Shown piece by piece: positions 1-7,339 of a DNA stretch of 64,000 nucleotides. The position numbers and the translations under genes were made by a program. Positions within the stretch are counted from its first letter, which is position 1. Every line of letters starts with the position of its first letter. The notes below the pieces were generated by a model. That model saw nothing but the letters and a program-made list of their open reading frames with translations, did not search any database and had not been told where the DNA came from. The DNA comes from an uncultured Alphaproteobacteria bacterium (GTDB lineage: Bacteria; Pseudomonadota; Alphaproteobacteria; Rhodobacterales; Rhodobacteraceae): contig CACNDI010000003.1 of the NCBI GenBank assembly GCA_902619165.1, forward strand, positions 1-64,000, in the 5' to 3' direction.

Positions 1-31
1 TATTTTTTAGAATTAACAAAGGAGTTTCGAC

Positions 32-493
32 TTGAGGATAATAACATCAGTAATTAGTATCTTCATAGCACTCTTGTTTTTGAGTTCCTTCGCCAAAGCG
101 CAGACTGAAAAATTGGATAATCTTGCAGCATGTGCGGGAGTAGTAATAGGAAATGGTGCTGTAGATTATTTTTTAGGCGATGAGCAATCATTTGATGTTG
201 CTGCAAATATCGCATATTCAGCATATCTTTCAGAAGTCTTTTCTGGAGGATATCAGCAGAATGATCTGCAAGTGGCAGACCAAATACTTGGAGGAAACGC
301 AGACAAGATAATTAATGCCCATAATAGTGAGAATTTTACTGCAGATGTATATGAAGAAGTTGTTGCTTGTTATAGAGCACTTGCAAAACAATTAATGGAA
401 GGGGCAGAAACTATTATTAATAACCAAGGCAAATGGAGCGAATTGAAAAATAATTCTATAGAAACCTTAAAAAGAATGCTGCGTGCAGGATAA
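32..493 (+). CDS. Small secreted protein of unknown function
   Basis: The 153-residue product begins with a clear signal peptide (charged MR, hydrophobic core to about residue 20, then a FAKAQ-type cleavage site), so it should be exported to the periplasm. The start is a TTG, preceded by an AAAGGAG ribosome binding site 7-8 bases upstream. The mature part has two cysteines (about residues 34 and 112) that could form a disulfide. I do not recognise a domain. It lies at the outer edge of the accessory island. Confidence 0.7.
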   Translation: MRIITSVISIFIALLFLSSFAKAQTEKLDNLAACAGVVIGNGAVDYFLGDEQSFDVAANIAYSAYLSEVFSGGYQQNDLQVADQILGGNADKIINAHNSENFTADVYEEVVACYRALAKQLMEGAETIINNQGKWSELKNNSIETLKRMLRAG

Positions 494-606
494 ATTGATT
501 GTTATATAGTAAGCTTCATCCACATTCCTCCAGGAAAATGTTGATATTTCAAAATAATATTTTAGTTATTACTGATTGCTTTTTTTAATTTAAAAGAAAA
601 CTCCGT

Positions 607-1046
607 ATGATATTAATTAGAAATATTATATGTTTTTTAACTTTTATTATTTCCACAGATCTTTTTGCCGGTGACAAAGAGTATCAGTGGGAACATTCCG
701 TGGCGTTAGTTTTTCATTAGAAAAAAATGGCGTGCCAATATTCTCAAATAAAGATGTTCATTATAATAAATCCACTTTACAGATCACAAAAGTTTCAAGT
801 CATATGTACGATTTTGCTTTTGCCGTTTATTTGCAATATGCACCTGAGACAAAAGCATTAACTGAAACTAGGATTGATAGATATAGAGTGATATGGAAAA
901 CTAAAACCATGGGTACCCTTATTAACCAACAGGAAGAATACGATAAGGAGCTCTCTGAGTTTCTTTTATTAGCCGATAACTTCACAATCAAAAGTCTAGT
1001 GTCCACTAGTGGCATTATTGAAACTCAGACATATAAAATTGAGTAA
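607..1046 (+). pseudogene. Secreted protein gene interrupted by a frameshift
   Basis: An ATG at 607 opens a frame with a typical signal peptide ending near LFAGDKEYQ. That frame stops at 718-720 after running into out-of-frame sequence. The remainder (GTFRGVSFSLEKNG onward, to 1046) continues in the next frame from about 687. Joining them with a one-base shift near 685-690 gives one secreted protein of about 146 residues. There is no slippery heptamer at the junction, so a real indel is more likely than programmed shifting. The family is not recognised. Confidence 0.6.
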
Positions 1047-1104
1047 AATATAATTACTTATATTTATATGCTCTTTTTCGCCATATTTTTTTTTAATGGG
1101 TCTA

Positions 1105-1250
1105 TGTGTGTTTTTTCTTCATCACTCCATAACTGTTTCTAATAATGTGTGATAAGTTTATTTGTGCAAATTTGACTAAAAATATAAGATTTCGTTTAAT
1201 TTTTCTCAGTTAAAAACTATCGAATCATCGCTACTCTACCGTGACTGTTC
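1105..1250. repeat. Diverged ~145-bp repeat, copy 1
   Basis: This AT-rich stretch resembles 3943-4086: a TTCATCACT block, an AATAATnnnnna block, TTTGTGC, then a TAAGAT block, ending in a glmS-end-like core in both. Identity looks around two thirds by eye. No reading frame is visible in either copy. It fills most of the gene-free stretch 1047-1396. Confidence 0.5.
1231..1248 (-). repeat. glmS 3'-end-like core A
   Basis: Read on the minus strand this is ACA GTC ACG GTA GAG TAG, i.e. TVTVE-stop. These are the last residues of GlmS (…SVTVE-stop at 17608-17625) with synonymous differences and a different stop codon. Its outer flank (TTCACTT..AAGCACGATTTAA) is shared with core B at 6201, so it is not a chance match of 18 bases alone. 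Confidence 0.6.
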
Positions 1251-1396
1251 ACTTTTAAGCACGATTTAAGTTGATCACTATTTAGTGATTATTCATCTAT
1301 CAAGTATAATACGTAATATAAGAAATAATAATTAAGCATTCTGCGTACACACTTTTTTGTCCGAATAAACAAAAAAAATATTCTTCAAAGGTCATT

Positions 1397-1585
1397 TTGG
1401 AAATAAAAGTAGGGACTGGTTTAGTGCAACCAATGATTAAGATTGTTTTGAATTTGTTTCACACATGGATCGGAGAACAGGACTGCTGGTTTTGTCACCA
1501 GACAGCTGAGAGTGAAGATTTAACTAACAAAAAATTGGAAGACCTAAAGATTGACCAATATCCTTTACCTTGGCTCAAGACATGA
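1397..1585 (+). CDS. Doubtful small ORF with a CxxC pair
   Basis: This 62-residue frame opens at TTG with an AAAGG motif five bases upstream. It contains one CWFCH motif that could bind metal. No family is recognised, and it lies among gene relics, so it may be the tail of a lost gene. No upstream extension or partner is visible. Confidence 0.25.
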   Translation: MEIKVGTGLVQPMIKIVLNLFHTWIGEQDCWFCHQTAESEDLTNKKLEDLKIDQYPLPWLKT

Positions 1586-1640
1586 AAAGCTTTATTACGA
1601 ATAGCGCACAAGATGAATATTTTATTACTAGGTGACACTA

Positions 1641-1788
1641 ATTCTCCTCTATGAGACAATTACTGAACTGAGAAAAATAGAAAAATCTTAAAGATGAGAA
1701 ATTAGAAAGAGAGTATCCTGAGGTATGGTCTGATTTTAGTTTGGAGCTGGTTGATAAGACTTTGGTTAATATGTTTGAGGGGTATTAA
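1641..1788 (+). pseudogene. HTH relic, copy 1 (internally deleted)
   Basis: The beginning (TCTATGAGACAATTACTGAA) matches the 5' part of the other copies. It then jumps directly to the KDEKLEREYPEVWSDF part and the intact C-terminus (…MFEGY-stop at 1786-1788). About 120 bases encoding the WLNKKGYLSVRGKKF core are missing. It converges on the minus-strand gene that follows. Confidence 0.65.
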
Positions 1789-1791
1789 TAA

Positions 1792-2097
1792 TTAAGAATT
1801 TAAATCCCTTTTATATTGCATCACAACCTCTCCACTATGCCATTCAACTAATCCATCAAAAGATTTTATGAAATCATCCCACATTTTTTTAAGTTCCCTC
1901 GAGGTCTTTAAAAAATCCTCCTCAGAATTGTAGCACCCAAAACCTACTATTTTTCCTTCTCCTGTTTTCATAACTGTTTGCTCTACAGTAAGAGTTTCAT
2001 TTTCCAGTTTTTCTAACCATGATGTCTTCATCATCGCAACAAAGGCATCTGCCTTCTGTTGCGAAGGGAATTTTATTGATACCATTCGAATATACAT
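1792..2097 (-). CDS. ABM/Dabb-like ferredoxin-fold protein
   Basis: A ~100-residue single-domain protein with the alternating beta/alpha pattern of antibiotic-biosynthesis-monooxygenase-like and Dabb proteins (N-terminal strand MVSIKFPS, a helix, central strands, then a W-rich C-terminus). An AAGGA motif abuts the first ATG, so initiation at the internal Met at 2085 is a real alternative. Substrate and partners are unknown. It is the cargo of the module bounded by the HTH relic at 1641-1788 and the barrel tail at 2478. Confidence 0.6.
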   Translation of the reverse strand: MYIRMVSIKFPSQQKADAFVAMMKTSWLEKLENETLTVEQTVMKTGEGKIVGFGCYNSEEDFLKTSRELKKMWDDFIKSFDGLVEWHSGEVVMQYKRDLNS

Positions 2098-2118
2098 TCC
2101 TTCAAATAAACCTTTAAA

Positions 2119-2444
2119 CTAATTTTTAATTTCCACTGCGTTGCTCATCTCTGCCCATATTTTTGCATCTTTATACATTTGCACCTGAATTACTTTATAA
2201 TTTTTTCCATTGGCAGAAATTTTATAACTATAATTCATCATATGATTGTCTTCATACAAAAACTGAGGATCAATGACATTGATATTTTTGCCAAACTCTT
2301 TTTTCATAAAATCAATATGATCGTTCCGATTTATAAGTGTGTGATCCTTTAGATAGAGGTAATCTGCATAGAAAAAAGTATCTAATATTGTCCAATCTCC
2401 TTCTTTTAGAAGATACTTAAAAACTTAAACTTATTTCTGGTCAT
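2119..2444 (-). pseudogene. NTF2/SnoaL-like gene with broken 5' end
   Basis: The open frame 2119-2424 encodes a continuous protein-like sequence (KEGDWTILDTFFYADYLYL, later DFMKKEFG and the tail to 2119) typical of NTF2/SnoaL-like proteins. It has no usable start before an internal ATG at 2307. An ATG at 2442-2444 starts MTRNKFKFL in another frame, and a one-base shift near 2424 would join the two. I infer a frameshifted gene. It follows the barrel-gene tail at 2478 co-directionally, like other cargo genes here. Confidence 0.5.
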
Positions 2445-2477
2445 GAGTTTTCGCCAGCTTCAAATTATACCATTGTA

Positions 2478-2522
2478 TCAGAAACGTATACCTACAGAAA
2501 CAGTTATCCTATCACTCTGAAG
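2478..2522 (-). repeat. Outer-membrane barrel gene 3' tail, copy 1
   Basis: Minus-strand reading gives LQSDRITVSVGIRF-stop. Alternating hydrophobic residues with a terminal Phe are the hallmark of the C-terminal beta-strand (BAM recognition signal) of outer-membrane barrels. Compared with the other copies, the changes are conservative (V to I, S to T, M to I), so this derives from a coding gene. The rest of the barrel gene is absent; upstream lies a glmS-end-like core instead. Confidence 0.65.
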
Positions 2523-2549
2523 GATTGAAAAGAATTTATAACCAATGTT

Positions 2550-2567
2550 CTATTCTACAATGAATGA
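2550..2567 (-). repeat. glmS 3'-end-like core E (degenerate)
   Basis: Minus-strand reading is TCA TTC ATT GTA GAA TAG (SFIVE-stop). The sequence then runs through an AACATTGGTTATAA segment into the barrel tail at 2522, in the same order and spacing as at 6201 and at the real glmS end. The core itself has drifted, so it is recognised mainly by position. Confidence 0.45.
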
Positions 2568-2599
2568 ATAGCTGAGAATTGCTTCTTTCGTTGCACGTT

Positions 2600-3697
2600 T
2601 CATTTTTGGTGTATTTTTCCCAACCTTTCTTTGAAGTTAGAACCAGAGTTTTCTTTCATTCTTTTCAAAATTAGCTGGTGAATATGCGGTTGAAAAAGAG
2701 AAGGTTGAGACATTAAGGTTTCCCAGTTATTATCAAAGGGATAAAACATCAATTTATTGTCAAATCTTCCAACTCTTTTTTGATAACGATTGAAGCATGA
2801 GAAAATTCCTCCCAATTTTATAGATGTTTGAATTAAGTCGAAATATAAATCTAAATTCTCTTTACTCATTTCCATCATTGATCTTATGTTCACAAACACG
2901 TCAACGAACTCTTTTGGAAGTTGTTGACCAGCCCATCCTGGCAAAACTAAAAAATCAAAATCTGCATCTAAAATACTTACGCCTATCTCAAGAAAATCTC
3001 TATATCCATAAATAATGGCTTCGCTGAATACTTGAGAAAGATAATAAGATTGACATGCATTAACCTCAGGTAAATCTAATAAAATAATTTTTGCGCCTTT
3101 TATGTTTGACTTGATTTTGGCAATTAATCCACCAAAACCTCCACCAATCTCACATATGATAGGACTTGAATCTTTAAGATGTTTTAAATGAGATAAGATA
3201 AGCCATGCATGGTATAAGTCACCTACATCATGCCTATTAAAATTTGCGGTTAGGGTTTCGCCGGTTTGGGTAAGCTTAAATCTCGTCACAATAGGATTGC
3301 CGACATCAGTAATGCAATTTTTTACCACAAAATCCAAATCAGTGGCAGCAATTATTTGACTGAATAAAACTTTGTCTTTTTCGATCTCTATCTTATCTGT
3401 GTTATCCGATACTAAATCCTTCATATCACCACTTTGCAAATCACTCCAGAGATTCTCCCTCTTTGCGAGAAACCTCTGATTAGTTATTCCGAGCAAGCTG
3501 TCATTGCAGCCCAACGTCAGGGCATTGCGCAACATTCGATCCCATGCAGATCTTAAATCAAATAGTCGATCAAAGTTTTGGTTGAAAATATCCCAATGCG
3601 CACTTTTAAAATTTTTTGGTTGTTCTGCATTAGCTAATTGATAATTTTGCCTCATAAACTTTAAGACATCATTCTTATCAAAGTAATTAGCATTCAT
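2600..3697 (-). CDS. Putative sugar O-methyltransferase
   Basis: 365 residues. The central region carries an SAM-binding motif I (CEIGGGFGGLIAKI, about residues 182-195) followed by an acidic strand end (ILLDLPE). The C-terminal FNRY…YPFDNNW pattern is seen in putative sugar O-methyltransferases of surface-polysaccharide loci. It would methylate a glycan or nucleotide-sugar hydroxyl in the cytoplasm. It stands alone on the minus strand, with no other polysaccharide gene nearby, which fits acquisition as island cargo. The family assignment is by remembered pattern. Confidence 0.7.
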   Translation of the reverse strand: MNANYFDKNDVLKFMRQNYQLANAEQPKNFKSAHWDIFNQNFDRLFDLRSAWDRMLRNALTLGCNDSLLGITNQRFLAKRENLWSDLQSGDMKDLVSDNTDKIEIEKDKVLFSQIIAATDLDFVVKNCITDVGNPIVTRFKLTQTGETLTANFNRHDVGDLYHAWLILSHLKHLKDSSPIICEIGGGFGGLIAKIKSNIKGAKIILLDLPEVNACQSYYLSQVFSEAIIYGYRDFLEIGVSILDADFDFLVLPGWAGQQLPKEFVDVFVNIRSMMEMSKENLDLYFDLIQTSIKLGGIFSCFNRYQKRVGRFDNKLMFYPFDNNWETLMSQPSLFQPHIHQLILKRMKENSGSNFKERLGKIHQK

Positions 3698-3824
3698 TCC
3701 TAAACTTACCTTTAGACTATTAATCTTTCAACCATCCTAACTTTATCTTACTGAACTTCAATTCAGAGGTGTAAATCTATCGTTCTAGTCGCTCTTGTCT
3801 TTATGCTTATCGTTTTAGAGTTGC

Positions 3825-3937
3825 ATAAACATTTGCGTTCTTCCACTCTTCATTTTTGCAGTTTGAGTTCCTTCGGCATTCAATAGCATAGCGATTGTTG
3901 TATATTCTTTTCCAATATCGTGAAGTGATTTGATGCG
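3825..3937 (-). pseudogene. 3' tail of an unidentified gene
   Basis: A 37-codon open frame ends at TAA (3825-3827). It reads like real protein (HDIGKEYTTIAMLLNAEG, ending MFMQL) but has no start codon with a binding site and is preceded by an in-frame TAA at 3938-3940. Like the barrel tails, it lies just downstream, on the minus strand, of a glmS-end-like core region (4069-4086) and ahead of a co-oriented cargo gene (the methyltransferase). Confidence 0.4.
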
Positions 3938-3942
3938 TTAAT

Positions 3943-4086
3943 GAGTAGTTTTTGTTCATCACTTCATAAAGGTTAAGAATAATTACAAAACAAAGTATTT
4001 GTGCTTATTAAGGCTGAAGATGTAAGATACTAATTGTATTCTTCACCAAAAAAACAGGTAGTGCTAAGCTACTCTCACGTGACTGA
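3943..4086. repeat. Diverged ~145-bp repeat, copy 2
   Basis: Related to 1105-1250: the TTCATCACTTCATA, AATAATTA, TTTGTGC and TAAGATA blocks are in the same order, again ending in a glmS-end-like core. No reading frame is visible. With the gene tail before it and the HTH relic after it, this accounts for the gene-free stretch 3698-4455. Confidence 0.5.
4069..4086 (-). repeat. glmS 3'-end-like core D (degenerate)
   Basis: Minus-strand reading TCA GTC ACG TGA GAG TAG differs from core A (ACA GTC ACG GTA GAG TAG) at a few positions, one of which makes a stop. Orientation is the same as glmS. It is supported mostly by its place at the end of the repeat shared with 1105-1250. Confidence 0.45.
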
Positions 4087-4171
4087 ATATATTGGTTATG
4101 GGGTACTTTCCTAGCTTTACTTCGATTTTACGTTATACTCACAAAATTTACTTAAACCAGTTTGTTCAGTT

Positions 4172-4429
4172 TACCAAGAATCACTTTATAACAAAATTCT
4201 TTCTCTCAGAAAAAAGAGTATGAACTATGTCGAGATTGCTAAGTGGTTAAACAAGAACGGATATCTATCTGTTCGTGGAAAGAAGATTAAAGTTAATCAC
4301 GTTCATTTAATTGTGAGGAAGAAAAGACTTAAAGATGAGAAGTTAGAGTAAGAATACCCTGAGGTTCGTTCTGATTTTAGCTTAGAGGTTGTTGATAAGA
4401 CTTTGGCAAATATGTTTGAGGGTTTATAA
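4172..4429 (+). pseudogene. HTH relic, copy 2 (nonsense codon)
   Basis: From about 4214 the frame reads MNYVEIAKWLNKNGYLSVRG and continues through KLE to a TAA at 4349-4351, replacing a Lys codon of the other copies. It then resumes in frame with EYPEV, DFSLEVVDKTL and MFEGL-stop at 4429. The 5' part upstream of 4214 is degenerate. Frame is otherwise kept, so inactivation looks recent compared with the divergence between copies. Confidence 0.65.
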
Positions 4430-4455
4430 TTAAGATTGATTAAGAGATACATGAG

Positions 4456-4848
4456 ATGATATCTTCAATAGACCACATCGTTCTTACAGCAAGTGATTTA
4501 GATAAAACTATCGCCTTCTACTGCGATGTTTTAGGAATGACCCTGGAAGACTTTACCCCCTCTGATGGTGGAGAAGTGAGAAAGTCTTTGAAGTTTGGTA
4601 ACCAGAAAATAAATCTTCACAATGCACAGTCACCTTTTAAACCGCATGCAAATAACCCCGTTTCAGGTGCAGTAGATATTTGCTTCTTGAGTTCAAAAAC
4701 TATGGAAGAGTGGGATAATATATTTTCTGAAAACAAGATAGAGATTGAAGACGGACCTGTTCGGAAAACAGGAGCAACCGGTCCCATTGTGTCTCTTTAT
4801 GTAAGAGACCCTGATCTAAATTTAATAGAGATTTCTAATAAACTCTAA
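4456..4848 (+). CDS. VOC-family protein (glyoxalase/bleomycin-resistance fold)
   Basis: 130 residues, the size of a single VOC module pair. The first strand IDHIVLTASDLDKTIAFYCD carries the usual metal-ligand His (residue 7), with the motif YCDVLGM after it. The C-terminal strand DPDLNLIEISN supplies the usual Glu ligand. Such proteins are metal-dependent lyases, isomerases, dioxygenases or resistance proteins, so the substrate cannot be inferred. It starts 27 bases after an HTH relic and is in the same direction, unlike most cargo. Confidence 0.8.
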   Translation: MISSIDHIVLTASDLDKTIAFYCDVLGMTLEDFTPSDGGEVRKSLKFGNQKINLHNAQSPFKPHANNPVSGAVDICFLSSKTMEEWDNIFSENKIEIEDGPVRKTGATGPIVSLYVRDPDLNLIEISNKL

Positions 4849-4909
4849 CGCAATCAATGATTTTCCGTACAATCTGTGAGTTGGGTTGAATACGGATATA
4901 AGGTGAACC

Positions 4910-5203
4910 TTAGTTAATAAAGTTGCAAGATTTTTCAATTTTACCATCCAAGACCACTTGGTCATGGAACTCGAACCTATTTACCTCTCTCAATTCAGCT
5001 GCTTTCTCAAGTAATTTTTTTGCATTTGCCTCAGTATCAAGCATTGCTAAGATCAAAAGAGAATCGGGGGTCAATCGACAAAGATAGAATGATTGAAGTC
5101 CAGTGCCCTCAAACGTATCCATAAAAGGTTTATATCTTTCAATATAGTTTTCGCAATCATCTTTTGACTTAAAATTAAGAACAACATTTCTGAAAACACT
5201 CAT
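4910..5203 (-). CDS. Dabb/ABM-like ferredoxin-fold protein
   Basis: 97 residues (SVFRNVVLNFKSKDDCENYI…), one ferredoxin-like domain of unknown substrate. It is a paralogue of the nonsense-interrupted gene at 10478-10780, sharing the N-terminal FRNVVLN motif, the central YLCRLTPDSLL/YICRLSKESIL motif and the D-E-A-K-K segment. A TTACTTACCGGCG block upstream recurs near 16074. Confidence 0.65.
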   Translation of the reverse strand: MSVFRNVVLNFKSKDDCENYIERYKPFMDTFEGTGLQSFYLCRLTPDSLLILAMLDTEANAKKLLEKAAELREVNRFEFHDQVVLDGKIEKSCNFIN

Positions 5204-5255
5204 ACCATTTCTCCATTACTTACCGGCGCTCACCTTGTACTGTTCTCTAATATTC

Positions 5256-5618
5256 TCAATAGCAGAGGACGCTATCCGATTTTATTGACTCTTCAACTAG
5301 TCTATCAGGCATTGTAAACTCTGCTTTATATCCATCAAGAAGCGACTCGTCATAACCCCTTGCCTTAGCAGACATTCCTGAAACAAATATAGTAACATTT
5401 GTATTCTTTAAACTTTCAAGATGTTCATGTAAGTCGCCAGTGCCTTGACCAACTATTTCACCAGCACTTTTGCAATTTAGAACATGCACCCCATCTGCTG
5501 CTAGAAAAAGAGTAACATCATGACCCTTTTTTTCTGCAGCAAGGGCAACCATTAAACCCAGTGTTACTTTATTTTTAAATTCAACGTCGCTGTGGATGTG
5601 GACGAGTACTTTAGACAT
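5256..5618 (-). CDS. DsrE/DsrF-like protein, copy 1
   Basis: A 120-residue DsrE-fold protein (SKVLVHIHSD start, KVTLGLMVALAAEKKGHDVTLF, GVHVLNCKSAGEIVGQ). The family includes sulfur-relay and peroxiredoxin-like proteins; one Cys lies in the NCKSAG loop and one near the C-terminus. I start it at 5618, where GGAG sits about 8 bases upstream, rather than at an upstream ATG at 5726 that runs through an HTH relic. It is nearly identical to 16361-16723: by eye 9 of 120 residues differ. The two copies share their 3' boundary. Confidence 0.8.
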   Translation of the reverse strand: MSKVLVHIHSDVEFKNKVTLGLMVALAAEKKGHDVTLFLAADGVHVLNCKSAGEIVGQGTGDLHEHLESLKNTNVTIFVSGMSAKARGYDESLLDGYKAEFTMPDRLVEESIKSDSVLCY

Positions 5619-5647
5619 TTTTTGCTCCATAAAATTTATTTTTTTTC

Positions 5648-5700
5648 TGGTAGTTCTGATTTTAGTTTGGATGTACTGATAAGACTTTAGTTGGTATATT
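5648..5700 (+). pseudogene. HTH relic, copy 3 (short 3' fragment)
   Basis: About 50 bases matching the SDFSLEVVDKTLV stretch of the other copies (TCTGATTTTAGTTTGGATGT, then GATAAGACTTTAGTTGG). It has lost everything upstream and the final codons. It sits directly upstream of the DsrE copy 1 start on the opposite strand. Confidence 0.6.
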
Positions 5701-5743
5701 ATTGGATTAATTATTTTTCTGTGCACAAACCCTTAATTTCGCA

Positions 5744-6034
5744 TCAATAACTTTGTTTAACATCCATGTAAGTAGTGGCAACATCACTCGCGTAGGATTC
5801 TTATGCTTCTGTTAAACCTGTAGTTATTCGCCACGCGAAATATTCTTCCTAAAGTTTCTTTGTTTCTCATTCTTCTACCGAACATATTTTATTCTGATTT
5901 TCATAAACACAGGTTTTCAAAAACAAACACCCATTATACGCCCCAGTCTCGGGTAAGGACTGTTCTAATATCCCAAGAAACTCATCCAATTTGCCTTCTT
6001 TAATATCAAAGTCTAGCATCACCATAACTGTCAT
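5744..6034 (-). pseudogene. ABM-family gene with three in-frame stops
   Basis: From ATG 6034 the frame reads MTVMVMLDFDIKEGKLDEFL and so on to SVEE, then TGA (5867-5869). It continues in the same frame through TAG and TAA with EEYFAWRITTGLTEA and DVATTYMDVKQSY to a terminal TGA at 5744. The full length (97 codons) equals that of the intact ABM paralogue at 8882-9178, where VEDFNTYFTWR aligns with the EEYFAWR part and a Trp codon replaces the TGA. All length is preserved and no frameshift is needed. Confidence 0.7.
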
Positions 6035-6126
6035 AAAGTTCTCCCTTACTTGAATAAACACAAATATTAGTTCTATTTTTAAACTTAATCAACGAATTAC
6101 AAGTTGAAAAAACTTATTTGCCATCA

Positions 6127-6168
6127 TCAGAAACGCACACCTACAGACACACTTACCCTATCACTCTG
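6127..6168 (-). repeat. Outer-membrane barrel gene 3' tail, copy 2
   Basis: Minus-strand reading QSDRVSVSVGVRF-stop, with Val where other copies have Met or Ile. About 33 bases upstream on the same strand is a glmS-end-like core (6201-6218); about 95 bases downstream is the start of the ABM pseudogene. The same tail plus similar flank precedes the intact ABM gene at 8882. Confidence 0.7.
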
Positions 6169-6200
6169 TGAGGTCAAAAAAACCGCCTAAAATCAATGAT

Positions 6201-6218
6201 TTATTCTACAGTGACTGT
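6201..6218 (-). repeat. glmS 3'-end-like core B
   Basis: Minus-strand reading ACA GTC ACT GTA GAA TAA is TVTVE-stop, differing from the real glmS end only at synonymous positions within VTVE. The identity continues past the stop (AATCATTGATTTTA) up to the barrel tail, exactly as at 17575-17610. Upstream of the core the sequence is not glmS. This is the clearest attachment-site-like copy. Confidence 0.7.
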
Positions 6219-6298
6219 TTACTTCTAAAGCACGATTTAAAGTGTTCGCTTGATCACTCTTTTTTTTTCTTTTAGATATCGTTTATTAATACATAACT

Positions 6299-6592
6299 TT
6301 ACTTGATTTGAAGACATTGGAAAGCATTTACAACAACTCTTTGATTACTAATCAAGGGTTCATAATCTGTGACTATTTTTGCATTTTTTGAATAAAAGGT
6401 ATCTACTTCGCTAATTTTATTTTTTCCTTTAAACTTTACTAATTTTTTCTCACATTCAATTTGGGATACATAGGACTCCAATAGAATTGACTCAGTTTTT
6501 ATAAATTTATTTCCCAAATCTAATCCTGAAAATATAATTTCCCCTTCTGGCAGCGCCATAATGATCTGATAGAATACAATTATCCATTTCAT
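6299..6592 (-). CDS. Small exported or anchored protein, translationally coupled to the cupin gene
   Basis: 97 residues with a short hydrophobic N-terminus (KWIIVFYQIIMALPEGE) that could act as a signal or anchor, and two cysteines (ECEKK and FQCLQ). Its ATG overlaps the TGA of the cupin gene in an ATGA junction, so the two are co-translated. The family is not recognised. Confidence 0.55.
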   Translation of the reverse strand: MKWIIVFYQIIMALPEGEIIFSGLDLGNKFIKTESILLESYVSQIECEKKLVKFKGKNKISEVDTFYSKNAKIVTDYEPLISNQRVVVNAFQCLQIK

Positions 6593-7017
6593 TTTTTATT
6601 ATTATTCCTTTTTATTTTTGAAAGAGCATTTTCAAGCTCAGGCATGGGAATTAATTCATCCTGATCATCACCTGACGAATGAACAACTATCCATATACAC
6701 TCTTTATCACTCAAATTATAGGGCGTATGAGGTACATTGCCTGGAATAAATATTTGTTCTCCCTTTTTGACTAAAGTCTCGTTTTCTAAATTTTCTCCGT
6801 GAAAGACTGAGCACTCCCCCTCAAGTAAATAGGCAATTGTTTCAATATCTTTATGAACGTGAGGCACCGGATGAACGCCAGAAGGCATAGGTAAGATATT
6901 CATACAAATTTTTTCTGATCCAACAGTTTGTCTTGAGGCACCTGATCCGTACGCCACACCTTGTGCCCCAAAATACGTTTTACCAGGTTTTACTAGTCTT
7001 ACCTTATCATCCACCAT
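6589..7017 (-). CDS. Cupin-domain protein
   Basis: 142 residues with both cupin motifs. Motif 1 is VHPVPHVHKDIETIAYLLEG (metal ligands His-His-Glu); motif 2 is GEQIFIPGNVPHTPYNLSD (fourth ligand His). It is a small single-cupin barrel, probably a metal-dependent enzyme or binding protein; the substrate is not inferable. The downstream small gene is coupled to it by an ATGA overlap. Confidence 0.8.
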   Translation of the reverse strand: MVDDKVRLVKPGKTYFGAQGVAYGSGASRQTVGSEKICMNILPMPSGVHPVPHVHKDIETIAYLLEGECSVFHGENLENETLVKKGEQIFIPGNVPHTPYNLSDKECIWIVVHSSGDDQDELIPMPELENALSKIKRNNNKK

Positions 7018-7053
7018 TTTGTTTTCCCTTCAATTGCTGTACTACTAAGTGTT

Positions 7054-7233
7054 CTAGGTTTTTTTTTGCTTTTTCTTTACCGATCTCAAAATTCGAGCGA
7101 TTTCAAATGCCATTTCCTTTTGCCCAAAAAAAGGTGCCTCTTCGCATGCTTTCGCTAAAAACTCGATGTCTTTTGTAGCATTGAATTGTTTCCACATTAC
7201 AACCATAAATTTTTCTCTGTCTACTTTGTCCAT
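7054..7233 (-). CDS. Small conserved-looking basic protein, 59 residues
   Basis: The frame from ATG 7233 to TAG 7054 encodes MDKVDREKFMVVMWKQFNAT and ends in a lysine-rich tail (SVKKKQKKT). A GAAAGG site sits about 7 bases upstream. It is predicted mostly helical. It lies just upstream of the cupin gene on the same strand and could share its transcript. No family is recognised. Protein-like composition and the binding site support it. Confidence 0.5.
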   Translation of the reverse strand: MDKVDREKFMVVMWKQFNATKDIEFLAKACEEAPFFGQKEMAFEIARILRSVKKKQKKT

Positions 7234-7339
7234 TTTTCAACCTTTCAAAAAAATAGCTCTATTAATAAGAGCGTTGGTGGGGAAGTTATCCAACTGGCAA
7301 TATATCCTATGATCATTATCGCCCAAACAAATAAAATAA

